Origin: Meconema thalassinum
Taxonomy: Eukaryota; Arthropoda; Insecta; Orthoptera; Tettigoniidae
Direction: 5' to 3'
Assembly (NCBI GenBank): GCA_946902985.2
Contig: OX336389.2
Span: 126,329,572 to 126,393,571 of the forward strand
Length of the DNA stretch: 64,000 bases
Shown here: positions 33,800 to 44,809 of the stretch, piece after piece
How the letters are laid out: the number at the start of each line of letters is the position of its first letter
Position numbering within the stretch: the first letter of the stretch is position 1
The notes under the pieces: model-generated
Seen by the model: only the letters and a program-made list of their open reading frames with translations
What the model was told of the DNA's origin: nothing
Database searches by the model: none
Position numbers and translations under genes: made by a program

Positions 33800-34210
33800 G
33801 TTGATCGGGTTGGTTTTATTTATTTATTATTATTTATCGTATGGCTTTTAGTGCCGGGAGTGTCCAAGAACATGTCCGGCTCGCCCGAGTCTGTAGCTGC
33901 TACCAGCGGACACCCTAAAGGGTGAGCTACAAGTTCCGTTCAATTTCAAGTAGTTCCAACTTTCGCCAACAGATATCAATGATACCTAGTGGTGAACGTT
34001 GGAACTTTGAGCGTTCTGACGAAATCTAACCGAACAATTACAAGTTTAGTCTGTGAAAGGATCTTTTACATGCCATAAATCTATGACATGGGACCGCCGG
34101 CTTTACTTCCCCTCCGAAGGAAGGCATACTGAAGGATTTTTAACGCTCTTAAAAAATCCGACGACTTCGGCCGGGTTTGAACCCGCTATCTTGGGCATAG
34201 CAGTTCAGCA
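33800..34210 (-). mobile_element. SINE-like fragments (minus)
   Basis: 'ggcttttagtgccgggagtgtcc' at 33842 and CATGCCATAAATCTATGACA with TACTTCCCCTCCGAAGGAAG at 34070-34130 resemble a SINE body. GGGTTTGAACCCGCTATC at 34164 is a reversed B-box-like segment. A piece of the same body recurs at 23893-23935. Limits are uncertain. Confidence 0.5.
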
Positions 34211-34959
34211 TGCTACAGACAAATTATACAAATTTAAAGTGTAATTTGCAACTCAAAGATCAAGTGTTGTTTTGGTTTCTTTTCAGCCTAATTCTTTGTT
34301 ACAATTCATTTAGTTCATTACCTATAGTTATATTTATTCTTGCTAATTTTTTAATTCACTAATATTAGAGAAGTCTTAAGTCTTTGTATCCACTTCTAAA
34401 TTTAAAATTCTGAATCTGTCAAAGGACTATCTTATGAGGGGACAGATAACCCACTGTTCCACCCCTTAAAACCAAAATCACCACCACCACAAGTCAACTG
34501 CATAAAGTTACTGTTTGACTGCTAGATGGCTGTGGGAACAGAACACTGAACTTGTTAGCATCACCCCACAATGTATACCAGATTGCTGAGTACATATTTT
34601 ATTTATTATTATTGTGATTACTATTCGATAATAAGAATTAAAAAAAATACTTTTCTGATTGACATTCAAATTATGACAAGTATGTATCGCGATACGTACA
34701 TGTTTAGGGGAAAAATTTAATGTAGTTATTGACGTTACGGAAGACATGTAGACATTATGTTTATTTGATGTTTTGGCTCAAATTAGAGCCATTTTGTCAG
34801 CTGTGTGTGGTTTCAAACAGTGTGTCGTTAGATGCCGATGTATCGACATGTGTTCAAGTGTGACATGTGGTGGTAACGAAACTTCATACATTACTTCTTA
34901 GTTGTTCAATTTAATTAAAAGTTGCTCTGTACTCTTCATAAGCGATGGTGTCACAAAAA

Positions 34960-35080
34960 GCCATTGGTCGCTACTAGGTTAGATAACTGTCTAGACGAAA
35001 GCCATTGGTCGCTACTAGGTTAGATAACTGTCTAGACGAAACCATTGGCTGCTACTAGGTTAGACGACCGTCTGAACGAC
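34960..35080 (+). repeat. Tandem repeat, 3 x ~41 bp
   Basis: GCCATTGGTCGCTACTAGGT recurs with starts at 34960, 35001 and 35041; the first two units are nearly identical and the third is diverged. The unit contains CCATTGG and TCTAGACGAAA, which echo the short repeats at 32766-32910. Confidence 0.9.
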
Positions 35081-35095
35081 AATTACAAGGAAGGG

Positions 35096-35130
35096 GGTCT
35101 GGGGCATTTGCCCCAGGTTAGGTTTGTGTG
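35096..35130 (-). repeat. Hairpin block CTGGGGC/GCCCCAG, single inverted copy
   Basis: GGTCTGGGGCATTTGCCCCA followed by GGTTAGGT is the reverse of the block repeated twice at 44391-44550. Confidence 0.8.
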
Positions 35131-35464
35131 TAAAGACTTATTAACATATAGATTTTAACATGTGTGCATCGTTTTAACCTTTAGTGTCGTCCATGAAGTC
35201 ATGGATGCTGCCATTTTGTGTCTATGGTAATTTTGTTGAGTAATGGATCGCGATCTATACTACTCGCACTTAATGATATTGGCTTTATGGGGAGTAGTAC
35301 AGATCACTATACATTGCACAACAAAATTCCCCTAGACACAAAATTGCGGCATCCACGACGTCAGGGATGACACGAAAGATTTAAATGATGCATGTCATTG
35401 TTAAATTCGACCTGTTAATAAGGCCATTAATTCTGAATGAGACCAGAACGTGGCTTTTACACTT

Positions 35465-35625
35465 GCATCAGACGTCATCGTGGCTTTTACATACCTTGTT
35501 TCATATTCTGGGGCACATTACCAATTCAAATTAGTAATCTTGGTCACTACTGCACCTGAAATATGTGCTTTTATTTATTGCTCTTTTAACAACGGCAGCC
35601 ATGTTCAGACAGCGTACGTTTCTCG
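35465..35625 (-). repeat. Exon-like repeat segment, copy A
   Basis: On the minus strand this reads GAACATGGCTGCCGTTGTTA and opens MAAVVKRAINKSTYF. It then runs to 'gaatatgaaacaag' followed by a GTATGT splice-donor-like site. Equivalent segments are at 42440-42680 and 43900-44060 on the plus strand, with the open frame damaged. It looks like the first exon of a multicopy element rather than a single host gene. Confidence 0.6.
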
Positions 35626-35789
35626 TTCAAATGCCAACAAGGCGCACACGTTATTGCCAACATGAGGGATACAATATACATCACACTAATTCAAGATTGG
35701 TGCGTGACAGAAACCAGGGGTGTGTATATATATGTTGCATTGGACAAAACAAATTTTCTGTATCCTTTGGGAGACAGTATTTCGATTAA

Positions 35790-36170
35790 AACAAAGGTTA
35801 GAATGGTCGGGTTGAGGTGCAGCCTTGGCCGCGTGAAGCTAGCGGGGCACTGTTGACGACATGTTAGGCTATCACCATTGTCCAACACCATTGATCTGGA
35901 ACCCCTAACAAAATGCTACCTAGACCGCCTTTGCAATTAGTACCATATGGGTGGGGTTGATAATACTGTACTTCTGCATAATTCACACGGATAATGGCCG
36001 ACACAGCTGGAATTTTATTATATAGGTCGTGATTTAAAAGGGGGATGGAGGGTGGGTTATGGTCAGCGGAGTAAACATCTATTACTATATCATTTCCTGA
36101 TTTATTTTTCATCACTTGAAAAGGTGTTTTTGCTAATTTCGGTACTTAAGAATTTTTTTCGTACGTTTGT
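35790..36170 (+). repeat. Dispersed unclassified repeat, copy 2
   Basis: It shares GGGTGGGGTTGATAATACTG, 'aatggccgacacagctgga', TATATAGGTCGTGAT, 'cagcggagtaaacatctatta' and 'aatttcggtactt' with the copy at 32740-33150, at roughly the same spacing. Confidence 0.75.
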
Positions 36171-37360
36171 GTCTCATTCCGTGTTACCGAATATTCCTGT
36201 ACATATCACGGCATATAGCCTACTAGAACCATATTTTGCACATTCATTTTTGAGATGAATCTGCTAATGCTTAAAATTACAGGAAAGAGTGTTCATTTTT
36301 ACTTTCAAATTTTAGTGTAAAACTGAGAGCTTATTTTGGGAATGTTTACTCCACATCAGTGGTGGTGGGCGACAATTCGCATATGCACGACCACGTAAAT
36401 GCAATGAATTTCAATAAATAACTTTATAAGCGATATTTGCATATTTATAGAATCGCACGATAATAAACATAATTTATAGTTCAGTGGCCTCTTCAACTCC
36501 GTGAGCATGTTGCTCTCAGAAGTCACCTGCGTTCCAGAACTTGGTGAAGGTGAAGATGGCGGAGCCAACCTACAATACACTACTTACGATTCTGAAAATT
36601 GTAAAACCTACCTTGTATATTATGTTTGGAGCGATAGATGTGTTCATTACGATAGCTATGAACTAAATGCTCTCCCCAAATAAGTTAGTATCTTATACAG
36701 TGAGATATTACAAAACATTAAGACATTTTCCAAAACTGGCAAATTAAGAAACACTCGGATTGGCTGAATCCGAAATGGCATACTCTTCCCACAATTCACC
36801 AAAAATATGATTTTCATGTAACTTATGTAGGCTACAAAGTAGAAAACACAAGTTCTGAAGACAAATTAAGTATGGTTTCAAAATATTGACAGTCACTACA
36901 GTATCACTAATGTTGGACAACAGGGGTTTTTGTATCATGTCGAACATATGGGGATAATAGCAAGAGTAACCGCCACTCTTCATGTGGGTCTAACCCCATA
37001 TGCTCCTCTTGTCTCACCTATTGGAACCTTGATAGACCAATAGTTCCAGTAGGGAGTAATTTTTGGAGGATCCCATCCTAACCTGTCACTATCAGTAATT
37101 TTTGGACAAGAGGGGTTTCTAAATAATTTCAAATGTATTGGGACAACAGCAGTGGCGGTTCTAGAAGCTTAAATCTGGCGGGGCCCGGTTCGGAATTGAA
37201 AGTTTGGGTGACAGAATTCAATAGAAAAGTAACCATATTTGTGAAAATACAATGGGCAACATTAACACAACCATTAACATGTTCAGTTACACACATACAA
37301 CTATGCCATATTATTTAATGCATCCAGAACCAATCATGATCAGAAAATGAGAACCGAAAT

Positions 37361-38790
37361 TTAGTTACCATAGGACGGAGATGAGACCACAACAGTAATA
37401 AATACCCTGCATATTATAACTACTGTATGTATGCATTTTAAGATAATATTGAGCAATAATATTCTTCTGCTTCCACTCTGGGCAAACTGGTTCACTATAT
37501 CAGAAGGGTCTTGAAATAATTTTCCACTTAATTCTCTTTCAATTGAAAGAATTGCGAGTTTGGAAAGCCTTTTTGTTGCCATTGTTGATCTTAAATAGGA
37601 TTTTATTCGTTTCATGACAGAGAAACTGTGCTCAGCAGAAGCAGATGACACAGGAAGAGTCAGCATCAACTTGAAAAATAATAGTAGCTGTGGAAATCAA
37701 CTTCTTTTTTCAGAAGTTCAGAAAAAAAGAATGAGGAAGTGTTTGGATATTTACCTCTAAATACATTCTTAGCTAAACTGATTTCCGTCTGTAGCACCTT
37801 ACGGTCTGTGAAGATTAGATTATACTTTTCACAGAACGCGAGAATATATTCAAAATTTTAAAAGTTTTCACTTCTTGGGTTACAGGCATCCATTGCATTG
37901 CACACAAAATCATTTTCAGTAAATCTACGTTGTAACTCTTCTACCATGTTGTCTAATATTTCAAAAAGATTTCTTTAACATGTCTCTGATAATTTGACAT
38001 TTTCCTCTTCTTTCTCCCCAGAGACTGGCATTAATAAAACGTAGTCTGAAAAGTTCTTTGGAATACTTGAGACTCTAGATTGTTTATAAACTTTCACGCT
38101 TAGCGACTGAGCAGTCACATGTAACCGCCCATAGTTCCTTAAAATAATCATAATTTCGATTTTCTTGCAACGATTTTACAAGACCCTAGATCAATCAATG
38201 TGCCCCTCCGAAGTCAACATGTTTTTGTTGTAAGAACATAGAGGCTCCATTTGCAAGCTCGAGAATATCAGAAAAGATTTGTAACACAAACATCACCTTC
38301 ACTTTACAAGGCTGTTTCAACAAACCTTTTGCTTCTGCTGCCTCTTTCTTGTTAGCTGACTTTGAAAAAGCTCTCGAGCTGCTTTAACTGAAGCAAAACG
38401 TTTCTGAAAATACATTACTCCTCTATATTTACATACCCATTCAACAAAATTCCCTTTATTATTACCACTGTCGTATTTCGAAACTGTTTCGCGATGACCT
38501 CTAAGCCCAATGTCTTGCCGAGTACAAAGTAATGCGACTCGGGCCATTGTTGCCACAGCTGAGCGGTTACGCAATATGTCATCTTTGTGTTTCTCGCTTA
38601 GCTTCGAAATCACTGTGCCGCTACGTTCACTTTCCAGAACACTGTTGCACTTTACTATTGAAGATTTATGACATTCACTAACAGCAAGCTTTGCAAGTTT
38701 TTCTCCCATTCTTTTCCAATTGCAAAATCCAAATTTAGTGAAAACATGTTCAGCATCGCTTGAATCATATTGAACGAAATGACGACAGGG
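37361..38790 (-). pseudogene. hAT transposase pseudogene
   Basis: Reading on the minus strand from the right, residues near 38709-38317 include EKHKDDILRNRSAVATMARV, LCTRQDIGLRGHRE and NKGNFVEWVCKY, typical of the N-terminal third of TTF-finger hAT proteins. A weakly coding middle follows, with stops (around 38290-37990). The C-terminal frame at 37669-37361 has LTLPVSSASAEHSFSVMKR and IKSYLRSTMATKRLSKLAIL, the hATC dimerisation signature. The catalytic middle is eroded. It is a different hAT family from the one at 19133-24920, judged by its ends and sequence. Confidence 0.9.
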
Positions 38791-39030
38791 AAAACAGAAA
38801 ACAGCTTCTTTGTCGTCTGCCAGACTTTGAATGCAGACCGCTTTGACTGATTGTTATAAAGAAATATCTAAACATGTTGATCTCGGTGTATGCACTACGC
38901 ATTTTAAAAATATTATATTTATACACGATTTCAATTGAGTGTTTAAATTACATATAATAAAATAAATCTTGAAATTGAAAGAAAAATTAACTTAATTAAA
39001 TGCATTAGTTTGTTTTATATCATATCAATT

Positions 39031-41038
39031 ATATCTGTAAACTAGCAGTAGTGCCCGGCTTCGCCCGGTAGATTTATTTGTTTTATGGATGATAATGAAT
39101 ACTACTACAGAACTGGCACATGATACTTAAACTAACAGAAAAATATTTTAAAAATATAACATTTTGTGGTGGTGGTGGTAGTGGTGGTTGTAGTGGGGGT
39201 GATAAGTAGTATAATGGACGTAACATTCAGGTCATTTGCCCATAATGATAACAATGATAATAATGAATAGAGAAACGGCTATTTTCTAACTACAGCACTG
39301 ACACATGTTATTTACACACACATTTAAAAAAAATGATTAGAAAGAGGAATAAGTGAAATAAAAGACAATGCCTAGGGCCTATATCTCATTGGCTGTTAGA
39401 AATGTAGAGACCAATAGGGTCGTCTTTTGTCGCATAGCGCCATAGGAAAATAATCAGAACACTTTGGAAAACTTTGGCTGTCCCGAGCTACTGAGGTAGC
39501 AATAGTATCATTTATCGCCACATAGCGCTCAACAATAAGGTTCGGAATAATTGAAGGTAAATTTGAAAGCACCAACACTTATTGCAGCTGGTAAGCTCAA
39601 TGTAATGCACCAACACCATTGCACTTATACCCAGGCATAATATTTTCATGATGATAACTGTTTTAAGGTGCCTCAGAGATCTTTTTGCACTAATCGCTCC
39701 CCGTGACTGCAATTTATAAACAGCGCAAGATGCAACTATTTTCGAAATTCTGCACCAGAATACTGGTAGGGGAGATGTGATGCAGCCCGAACTGCCCGTC
39801 AACAATAGACTTATTAAAATACTCTTACACTACTACGGACATGAATGGGTCTAGGGCCTTAATACGTGGTTTTCAAGTTTATTTTGTCTGTTATTCAAAA
39901 TGAAGGGAATGGAGAGCGTTGTCCAAAATATCAAGTGGACAATGTTACCAGCAGGGTTTCAAAGTGTATGTAATATTTGGTTCAATTAGGAGAAACGGTG
40001 TAGATTTGTAATAAAGGGCCTAAATGCAGGGAATGGAGTGGTCTGTCCTAAATTTAAAGTGGACAGTGTCACCCGCAGGGTTCCAAAGGGTAAGCATACA
40101 AAATGTGATTCAGATCGGTGAAACGGTGTATATTTGTGCCAAACGGTGTATATTTATGCCCAAGGGCCTAAATACAGGGGTCTGTCCAAAATTTCATGCA
40201 GACAGTGTTACTCGCAGGGTTCCAAAGGGTAAGTATGCAAATGTTGGTTCAGATTGGTGAAAAGGTGTAAACTTGTGACAAAGGGCCTAAATGCAGGGAA
40301 TGGACTGGTCTGTCATAAATTTCATGTAGGCAGTGTTACTCACAGGGTTCCAAAGGGCAAGTATACAAATTTTGGTTCAGATCGGTGAAACGGTGTAGAT
40401 TTGTGCCAAAGGGCCTAAATGCAGGGAATGGAGTGGTCTGTCCGAAATTCCATGCAGACTGTGTTACCCGCAGGGTTCCAAAGGGTATGTATACAAATTT
40501 TGGTTCAGATCGGTGAAACAGTGTAGCTTTGTGCCAAAGGGCCTAAATGCAGGGAATGGAGGGGTCTGTCGGAAATTTCACGTAAACAGTGTCACTCGCA
40601 GGGTTCCAAATGGTAAGTATACAAATTTTGGTTCAGATCGGTGAAAAGGTGTAGATTTGTGCCAAAGGGCCTAAATGCAGAGAATGGACTGGTCTGTCAT
40701 AAATTTCACGTAGACAGTGTTACTCGCAGGGTTCCAAAGGCTAAGTATTCAAACTTTGGTTTAGATCGGTGAAACGGTGTACGTATCACTAACCATAACG
40801 CCAGCGCATGCGGATAGAGCAGTTCGGGAGCGCTTGTTCTACCGACTTACTGAACAAAAATCAATCTTTTAGGTTATCTGAGAGGTGTGGCCTAATACTA
40901 CATAGCCTATACTATTTCTCTTGAATCTGGCTATCACATAAAAAAAGAATTTTTCGAATCGGACTGGTAGTTCCGGAGATTAGCGCGTTTAAACACATAA
41001 ACACACAAACTCTTCAGCTTTATTATATTAGTATAGAT
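39031..41038. mobile_element. Element with AGTGCCCGGCTTCGCCCGG start and TATTAGTATAGA end
   Basis: It is flanked by TATCAATT at 39023-39030 and 41039-41046. The 5' side contains AGTAGTGCCCGGCTTCGCCC. The 3' side has CGAATCGGACTGGTAGTTCC, GGAGATTAGCGCG, and ACTCTTCAGCTTTATTATAT. These ends are common in arthropod repeats, but I cannot assign the class from sequence alone. Between 39890 and 40790 it carries a ~127-bp minisatellite. No protein is recognised. Confidence 0.75.
39890..40790 (+). repeat. Minisatellite, ~7 units of ~127 bp
   Basis: The block GCAGGGTTCCAAAGG or variants recurs at about 39955, 40076, 40216, 40341, 40470, 40600 and 40726. Each is followed by 'ttggttcagatcggtgaaacgg' and 'gggcctaaatgcagggaatgg'. 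Spacing is 121-140 bases. Units are closely similar, which indicates relatively recent expansion within the transposon. Confidence 0.9.
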
Positions 41039-41341
41039 TATCAATTTATTTAGTAACCAAGGAATTTTAAAATAATTATTTCACTAAAACTGGGGGGGGG
41101 GGGGCCAAGGGCTAGAACCGCCTCTGGACAACAGCAAGCATAACTACCACACTCCGCACAGGCCCGTAGCACTGAATGAGACTTCACTTGTACGATAAAA
41201 TTTTCCGAAGTACTGAAATTAGCCAAAATACCTTTTCTAATGATGAAAAAGAAATCAGGAAATGATGTACATCCTGATTTACGAAAGGTGAATGGTAACG
41301 GCCATCATCCGCTTGAAGGGTGAGGTGAGGAGTGGAGACGA

Positions 41342-41528
41342 AGGAAGTTTGTAGTTTTACGTGACCGTTAATCTCGCAATCATGAGCCACGGTACCTCCT
41401 TTTTACGTGGAATCTGAACCACAGGACATGGCAGTTCACTTTGAAAATCTCACATTCATTAACCGGGAATCTAACCCGGTCTGCCTTGGTGAGAGGCCAA
41501 CAGCTTGACCGCTGTGCCACCACGCCCC
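41342..41528 (-). mobile_element. SINE (187 bp), 13-bp target duplication
   Basis: GGAGTGGAGACGA is repeated at 41329-41341 and 41529-41541. On the minus strand it begins GGCGTGGTGGCACAGCGGTC (A-box-like), followed by GGTTAGATTCCCGG (B-box-like). The left end corresponds to the tail but lacks an obvious A-run. Confidence 0.85.
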
Positions 41529-41789
41529 GGAGTGGAGACGAGAGGGGTAACAGTCTCCATGGCAACAGCGAGCAGTGTTGCACTGTATGCAGACACAGCA
41601 GTGAACACATGGTTTGACGTAGTGTTCTACTGTGCCTTGACTCGTCACTGTCATTAGACCGCCAGGCAGGGGGGGGGGGGCTAACTTCCCCAGTATTTGC
41701 ATCTTCCTTCAAGCCTCTTGGAATGTTATGAATGTCTCAGTGGCAATGCAGCATTTCCCGGTAGCAGTGAATAAAGGTAGAACGCACGA

Positions 41790-42400
41790 TAAAATTCTCT
41801 ACAATACATGAATTAGCCAAAATACCTTATGAAACGCTGGGTCAGGGAGCGATGTTTTAGTAGATATTCCCTCCTCCGATGTCTGTGACCCACCCAGCCA
41901 TCCCAAATAGGTACACAACTTACTAGCGAAAATTACGGCTGTCAGCGCCATTATTCTCATCGATCGTTATGAAAACAGTACTAAGACAGTACTGCCAACC
42001 TCGCGCTTACGGTACAATGAAAAACAAAGAAGCGCCCAATTCAGTCGCTAGTGCGCATTATTTGTGCGCACCACTCAATTCATAGATAGTGCACCCAATT
42101 GAATTGTTTATTGATCATGGATTGTGGAAATTGCCTCCCAAAGGCTGCACCTGCCCCCCCGACCTTCTAACCTTCGTTTTGTCCAATCCAATGGTTTTTG
42201 ACAATGGTTAAAGCCCAATGCGCCCAGATGAATGGTTTTGAGTCAACCGTGCCCCGCCAACTGCGCGCGGCCTAAGGCCGCACCTGCCTCCGACCTTTAA
42301 CCTTTGTTTTGTCCGCCTTACGCGCCCAGATCAATGAGTTTTGACAATGGTTACAGCCTAACACGTCCCGATGAATATCTTTTTGATCAACAGTGATTTT
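41790..42400 (-). repeat. Dispersed unclassified repeat (copy 3) and a ~125-bp duplication
   Basis: At 41790-42010 lies an inverted copy of the family at 32740-33150 (TAGCCAAAATACC, CCTCCGATGTCTGTGACCCA, ATCCCAAATAGG). Within 42136-42390 two adjacent ~125-bp units share 'ggctgcacctgcc', 'cgaccttctaaccttcgttttgtcc' and 'ttttgacaatggttaaagcc'. Confidence 0.7.
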
Positions 42401-42439
42401 GTATCTCACACGTTGGCATCAATGTGTGCGCCTTGCTGC

Positions 42440-42840
42440 GTGCCTGTAGAGTTCACCTTGTTGACAGTTGAACGGAGATGAAAGCACTGTCGAAAAATGG
42501 TGTCCGGTTTTTAGAATAGCAAGAAATAAAACACATATTTACGAATTTTAGCACATATATGATGTTCAGTAGTGACCAGGGTTCGTAATTTCAATACATA
42601 ATATTGCCCAGAACATGAAACGAGGACACAAGGTATGTAAAAGCCACATTCATGTCTGCTGCAAGTGTATCATCCGAGTTTCACTTACATTCACAATGAA
42701 TACATTTCCCGACGTGCTAGCTTTGCTGTCAGCGTTCATTATTGGTAATACAAAGTATATTTATAGATGTTTGCTCCTCCGCTGTCCATAACCCGCCCAG
42801 CATCCCTTAAAATATTATGACTCATATAGTAAAATTCCAT
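42440..42840 (+). repeat. Exon-like repeat segment (copy B) and partial dispersed repeat
   Basis: At 42400-42680, 'gttggcatcaatgtgtgcgcc', 'gttgacagttgaacgg', 'aatttcaatac' and 'catgaaacgaggacacaaggtatgtaaaagcc' correspond to copies at 43840-44060 and, inverted, 35465-35625. The ATG frame is destroyed here. At 42755-42840 a partial inverted copy of the dispersed family follows (CTCCTCCGCTGTCCATAACC). Confidence 0.6.
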
Positions 42841-42852
42841 GTGTGTCTGCTA

Positions 42853-43447
42853 TTATGCGTGTGAATTATCGTGAATGGCTGTCTCATAAAATTCCCTGGG
42901 CTGCGATGTGAACCAGTTCCGCACGTACAGCTGGACGTCAGCGTCCGAGGTGAATCGTTGGCCCCACAGAGCCCTTTTCAGGGGACCAAACTTGGCGTAA
43001 TCACAGGGAGAGAGGTCTGGACTGTATGGAGGGTGGCAGAGAACCTCCCATTGAGCACACACTTTGCTCAAGTGCAGTCGTTCCTTCATGATGGTGTGCA
43101 CACTTCCGACACTCAATCCGACCTCGGTGGCTATGCCGTTCACTGTCACTCGGCGGTCCTGGGTAATGAGTGCATTAACCAGCTGGACGTTTTCATCGGT
43201 AATTCGGGGGGGCAGACCGGGCATCATGGGCTAACGACACCCGTCCTTCCCTGAAGCGTTTGTGCCACACCTTGACCCTTGCAAGAGACATGCAGTGTTC
43301 GCCGTACACTTGTGACATTCGGCGATGAATGTCCGTTCCCCTTACTCCTTCCGCTGTCAGAAACCGAACAACACCTCTTTGCTCTTCGGTTGATGCCTCC
43401 ATGTCACTGTTGGCAATGGGACTGGCAACGTTGGACGATTGATGCAT
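42853..43447 (-). pseudogene. Mariner transposase pseudogene, different deletion
   Basis: It starts at ATG 43447. The HTH part (MHQSSNVASPIANSDMEAST, WHKRFREGRVSLAHD) is followed by a frameshift near 43205-43250 at a G-rich run. The next frame (43227-42853) contains RVTVNGIATEVGLSVGSVHT, IMKERLHLSKVCA and QWEVLCHPPYSPDLSPCDY, then FGPLKRALWGQRF. It keeps a longer DNA-binding region than copy 1 but loses the interval carrying the first two catalytic Asp residues. Only the third (SPCDY) remains. Confidence 0.9.
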
Positions 43448-43620
43448 GCTGCTGCTCGCTTTGTATCGTCACGTGAGGTGCACGCGTGCCCTCTAGCGAC
43501 GGGCTGTGACCTTCCACGCTCTGGAGGGAACCACACCTCGTTACACACGCCACGATTAGCCGATGTCTTCACCGGTTTGCGCATTCCAGCCTCCGGCTCG
43601 TTACTTTTTGAACGCACCTT
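42870..43620 (-). mobile_element. Deleted mariner element, copy 2 (one TIR lost)
   Basis: It has the same family as 15314-16164, including the terminus at 43600-43620 (in reverse AGGTGCGTTCAAAAAGTAAC). Homology on the other side stops at about 42870, so the terminal ~95 bp at that end are missing and it can no longer be cut by the normal pathway. Confidence 0.9.
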
Positions 43621-44340
43621 ATATATAAGTCGTGCTATTTCGGTGGGTCTATGGCAACGCAGGAGTGAACATCTAATACTAAATCTTCTCCAGATATTCT
43701 CCCGACTAGTAATTCAGGTAATTTCAGTACTTAAAATTTTTTAAAGGCACATTGCACTAATCTGCACCGCCACCTAATGGTTTTTGTCACGCATGGTGGC
43801 GCAGTCACTCCTCAATAATCTTAGTGTGGTGTATTTTGTATCCCACATGTTGGCAACTAGTGATGTCAATGTGTGCACCTTAGTGTGTGCGCTTTGGTGA
43901 CAGTTAACAATCCACATGCACTATCGAACATGGCTGCCGTTGTTAAATGAACAATAAACAAAATCAGATATTTACGTAATTTAGCACATGTATCCAGTGC
44001 AGAAGTGACCAAGGTTAGAAATTTCAATTGTTAATGACCCGCCAAACAATGAAATAAGATATGAAAATCATATTTTATCTAAATGAAAGTGAAAAAAAAA
44101 AGTGATGTCTCATTCAGAATTAGGGGATATCTACTACTAACATCACTGTTTTCAAGTATGTATAGCCTTCCAGCTTTGCAAATATAGCGGGGGCTGTTCA
44201 CTTTAGACCATCCTTTCTATAAATAATTTTAAAAACTGAAATTACCGATTTAATAGTCGGGAGGATATCAGGAGAGGATTGAGTATTAGATGTTCACTGC
44301 TCCGCTGTCATAGACCCACCATCCCGCCCAAATGAACTCA
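43620..44340. repeat. Dispersed repeat copies with exon-like segment, copy C
   Basis: 43620-43740 is a plus copy of the family (GCAGGAGTGAACATCTAATA). 43840-44060 carries the exon-like segment with GAACATGGCTGCCGTTGTTA and an in-frame stop soon after. 44210-44340 is an inverted copy (ATTAGATGTTCACTGCTCCG). The arrangement is that of a composite element with the family motif at both ends, around 43.6-44.3 kb. Confidence 0.65.
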
Positions 44341-44374
44341 ATTACAGTGTTAGTTATGTATTTATAATGTTTTA

Positions 44375-44600
44375 CATACAAAAACCGACCTAACCTGGGG
44401 CTTATGCCCCAGACCCCCCTTGCTTGTGGTACTAGCATTAATTTTCGACCAGGCAGTACCTAACCTAGTAGCGGACCTAAATTCTATCTTATTAATGTTT
44501 TACATACAAAAGCAAACCTAACCTGGGGCTTACGCCCCAGACCCCCTTCCTTGTGGTACTAGCAGTAATTTTCCGCAAGAAGTGCCTAACTTAGTAGCGA
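44375..44600 (+). repeat. Tandem pair, ~128-bp unit with hairpin
   Basis: TAACCTGGGGCTTATGCCCC at 44391 and TAACCTGGGGCTTACGCCCC at 44519 open two units. Both include CTGGGGC/GCCCCAG, a 7-bp stem, and 'cttgtggtactagca'. The inverted single copy is at 35096-35130. Confidence 0.85.
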
Positions 44601-44679
44601 AGGTGTCTGTTGAATTTCTTTATTAAAGTTGGTAACGTAGTCACATGATCGTCTTTCGGGTGTCACACGACTGTCAAAG

Positions 44680-44798
44680 ATGGCGTCCCTAAGTGAAGAA
44701 AAATTGCATTATTTCCGTGAAATAATAATTATTGCAGTGCAGCAGTGGCTATTGAGTATGAAGAGATTGTGTAACGATTCCCAACAATTCCCCGAAAG
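44680..44798 (+). other. Candidate coding first exon (plus)
   Basis: The ATG at 44680, in the context CAAAGATGG, opens MASLSEEKLHYFREIIIIAV, then QQWLLSMKRLCNDSQQFPE. It ends at AAAG/GTATGT, a good 5' splice site at 44799. There is no stop before the donor. It is not assigned to a family and sits next to the repeat units at 44.4-44.6 kb, so it may be the 5' exon of a mobile element. Evidence is limited to frame, start context and donor. Confidence 0.3.
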
Positions 44799-44809
44799 GT
44801 ATGTATATC

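Larger units (their letters stand above)
37150..41126 (-). mobile_element. hAT transposon with exact 8-bp target duplication
   Basis: GACAACAG is present at 37142-37149 and 41127-41134. The ends are CAGTGGCGGTTCTAG and, reversed, CAGAGGCGGTTCTAG. Transposase remnants on the minus strand lie at 37361-38790. A second element (39031-41038) inserted near the transposase 5' side. The host sequence at the insertion site resembles 36900-37000, so the hAT landed in a repeated sequence. Confidence 0.95.

Noticed and set aside
34960..35080. CRISPR array
   Set aside because: The units are contiguous tandem repeats without unique spacers, in a eukaryotic context.
35110..35125. Telomeric (TTAGG)n
   Set aside because: Only isolated TTAGG-like words occur, no array.
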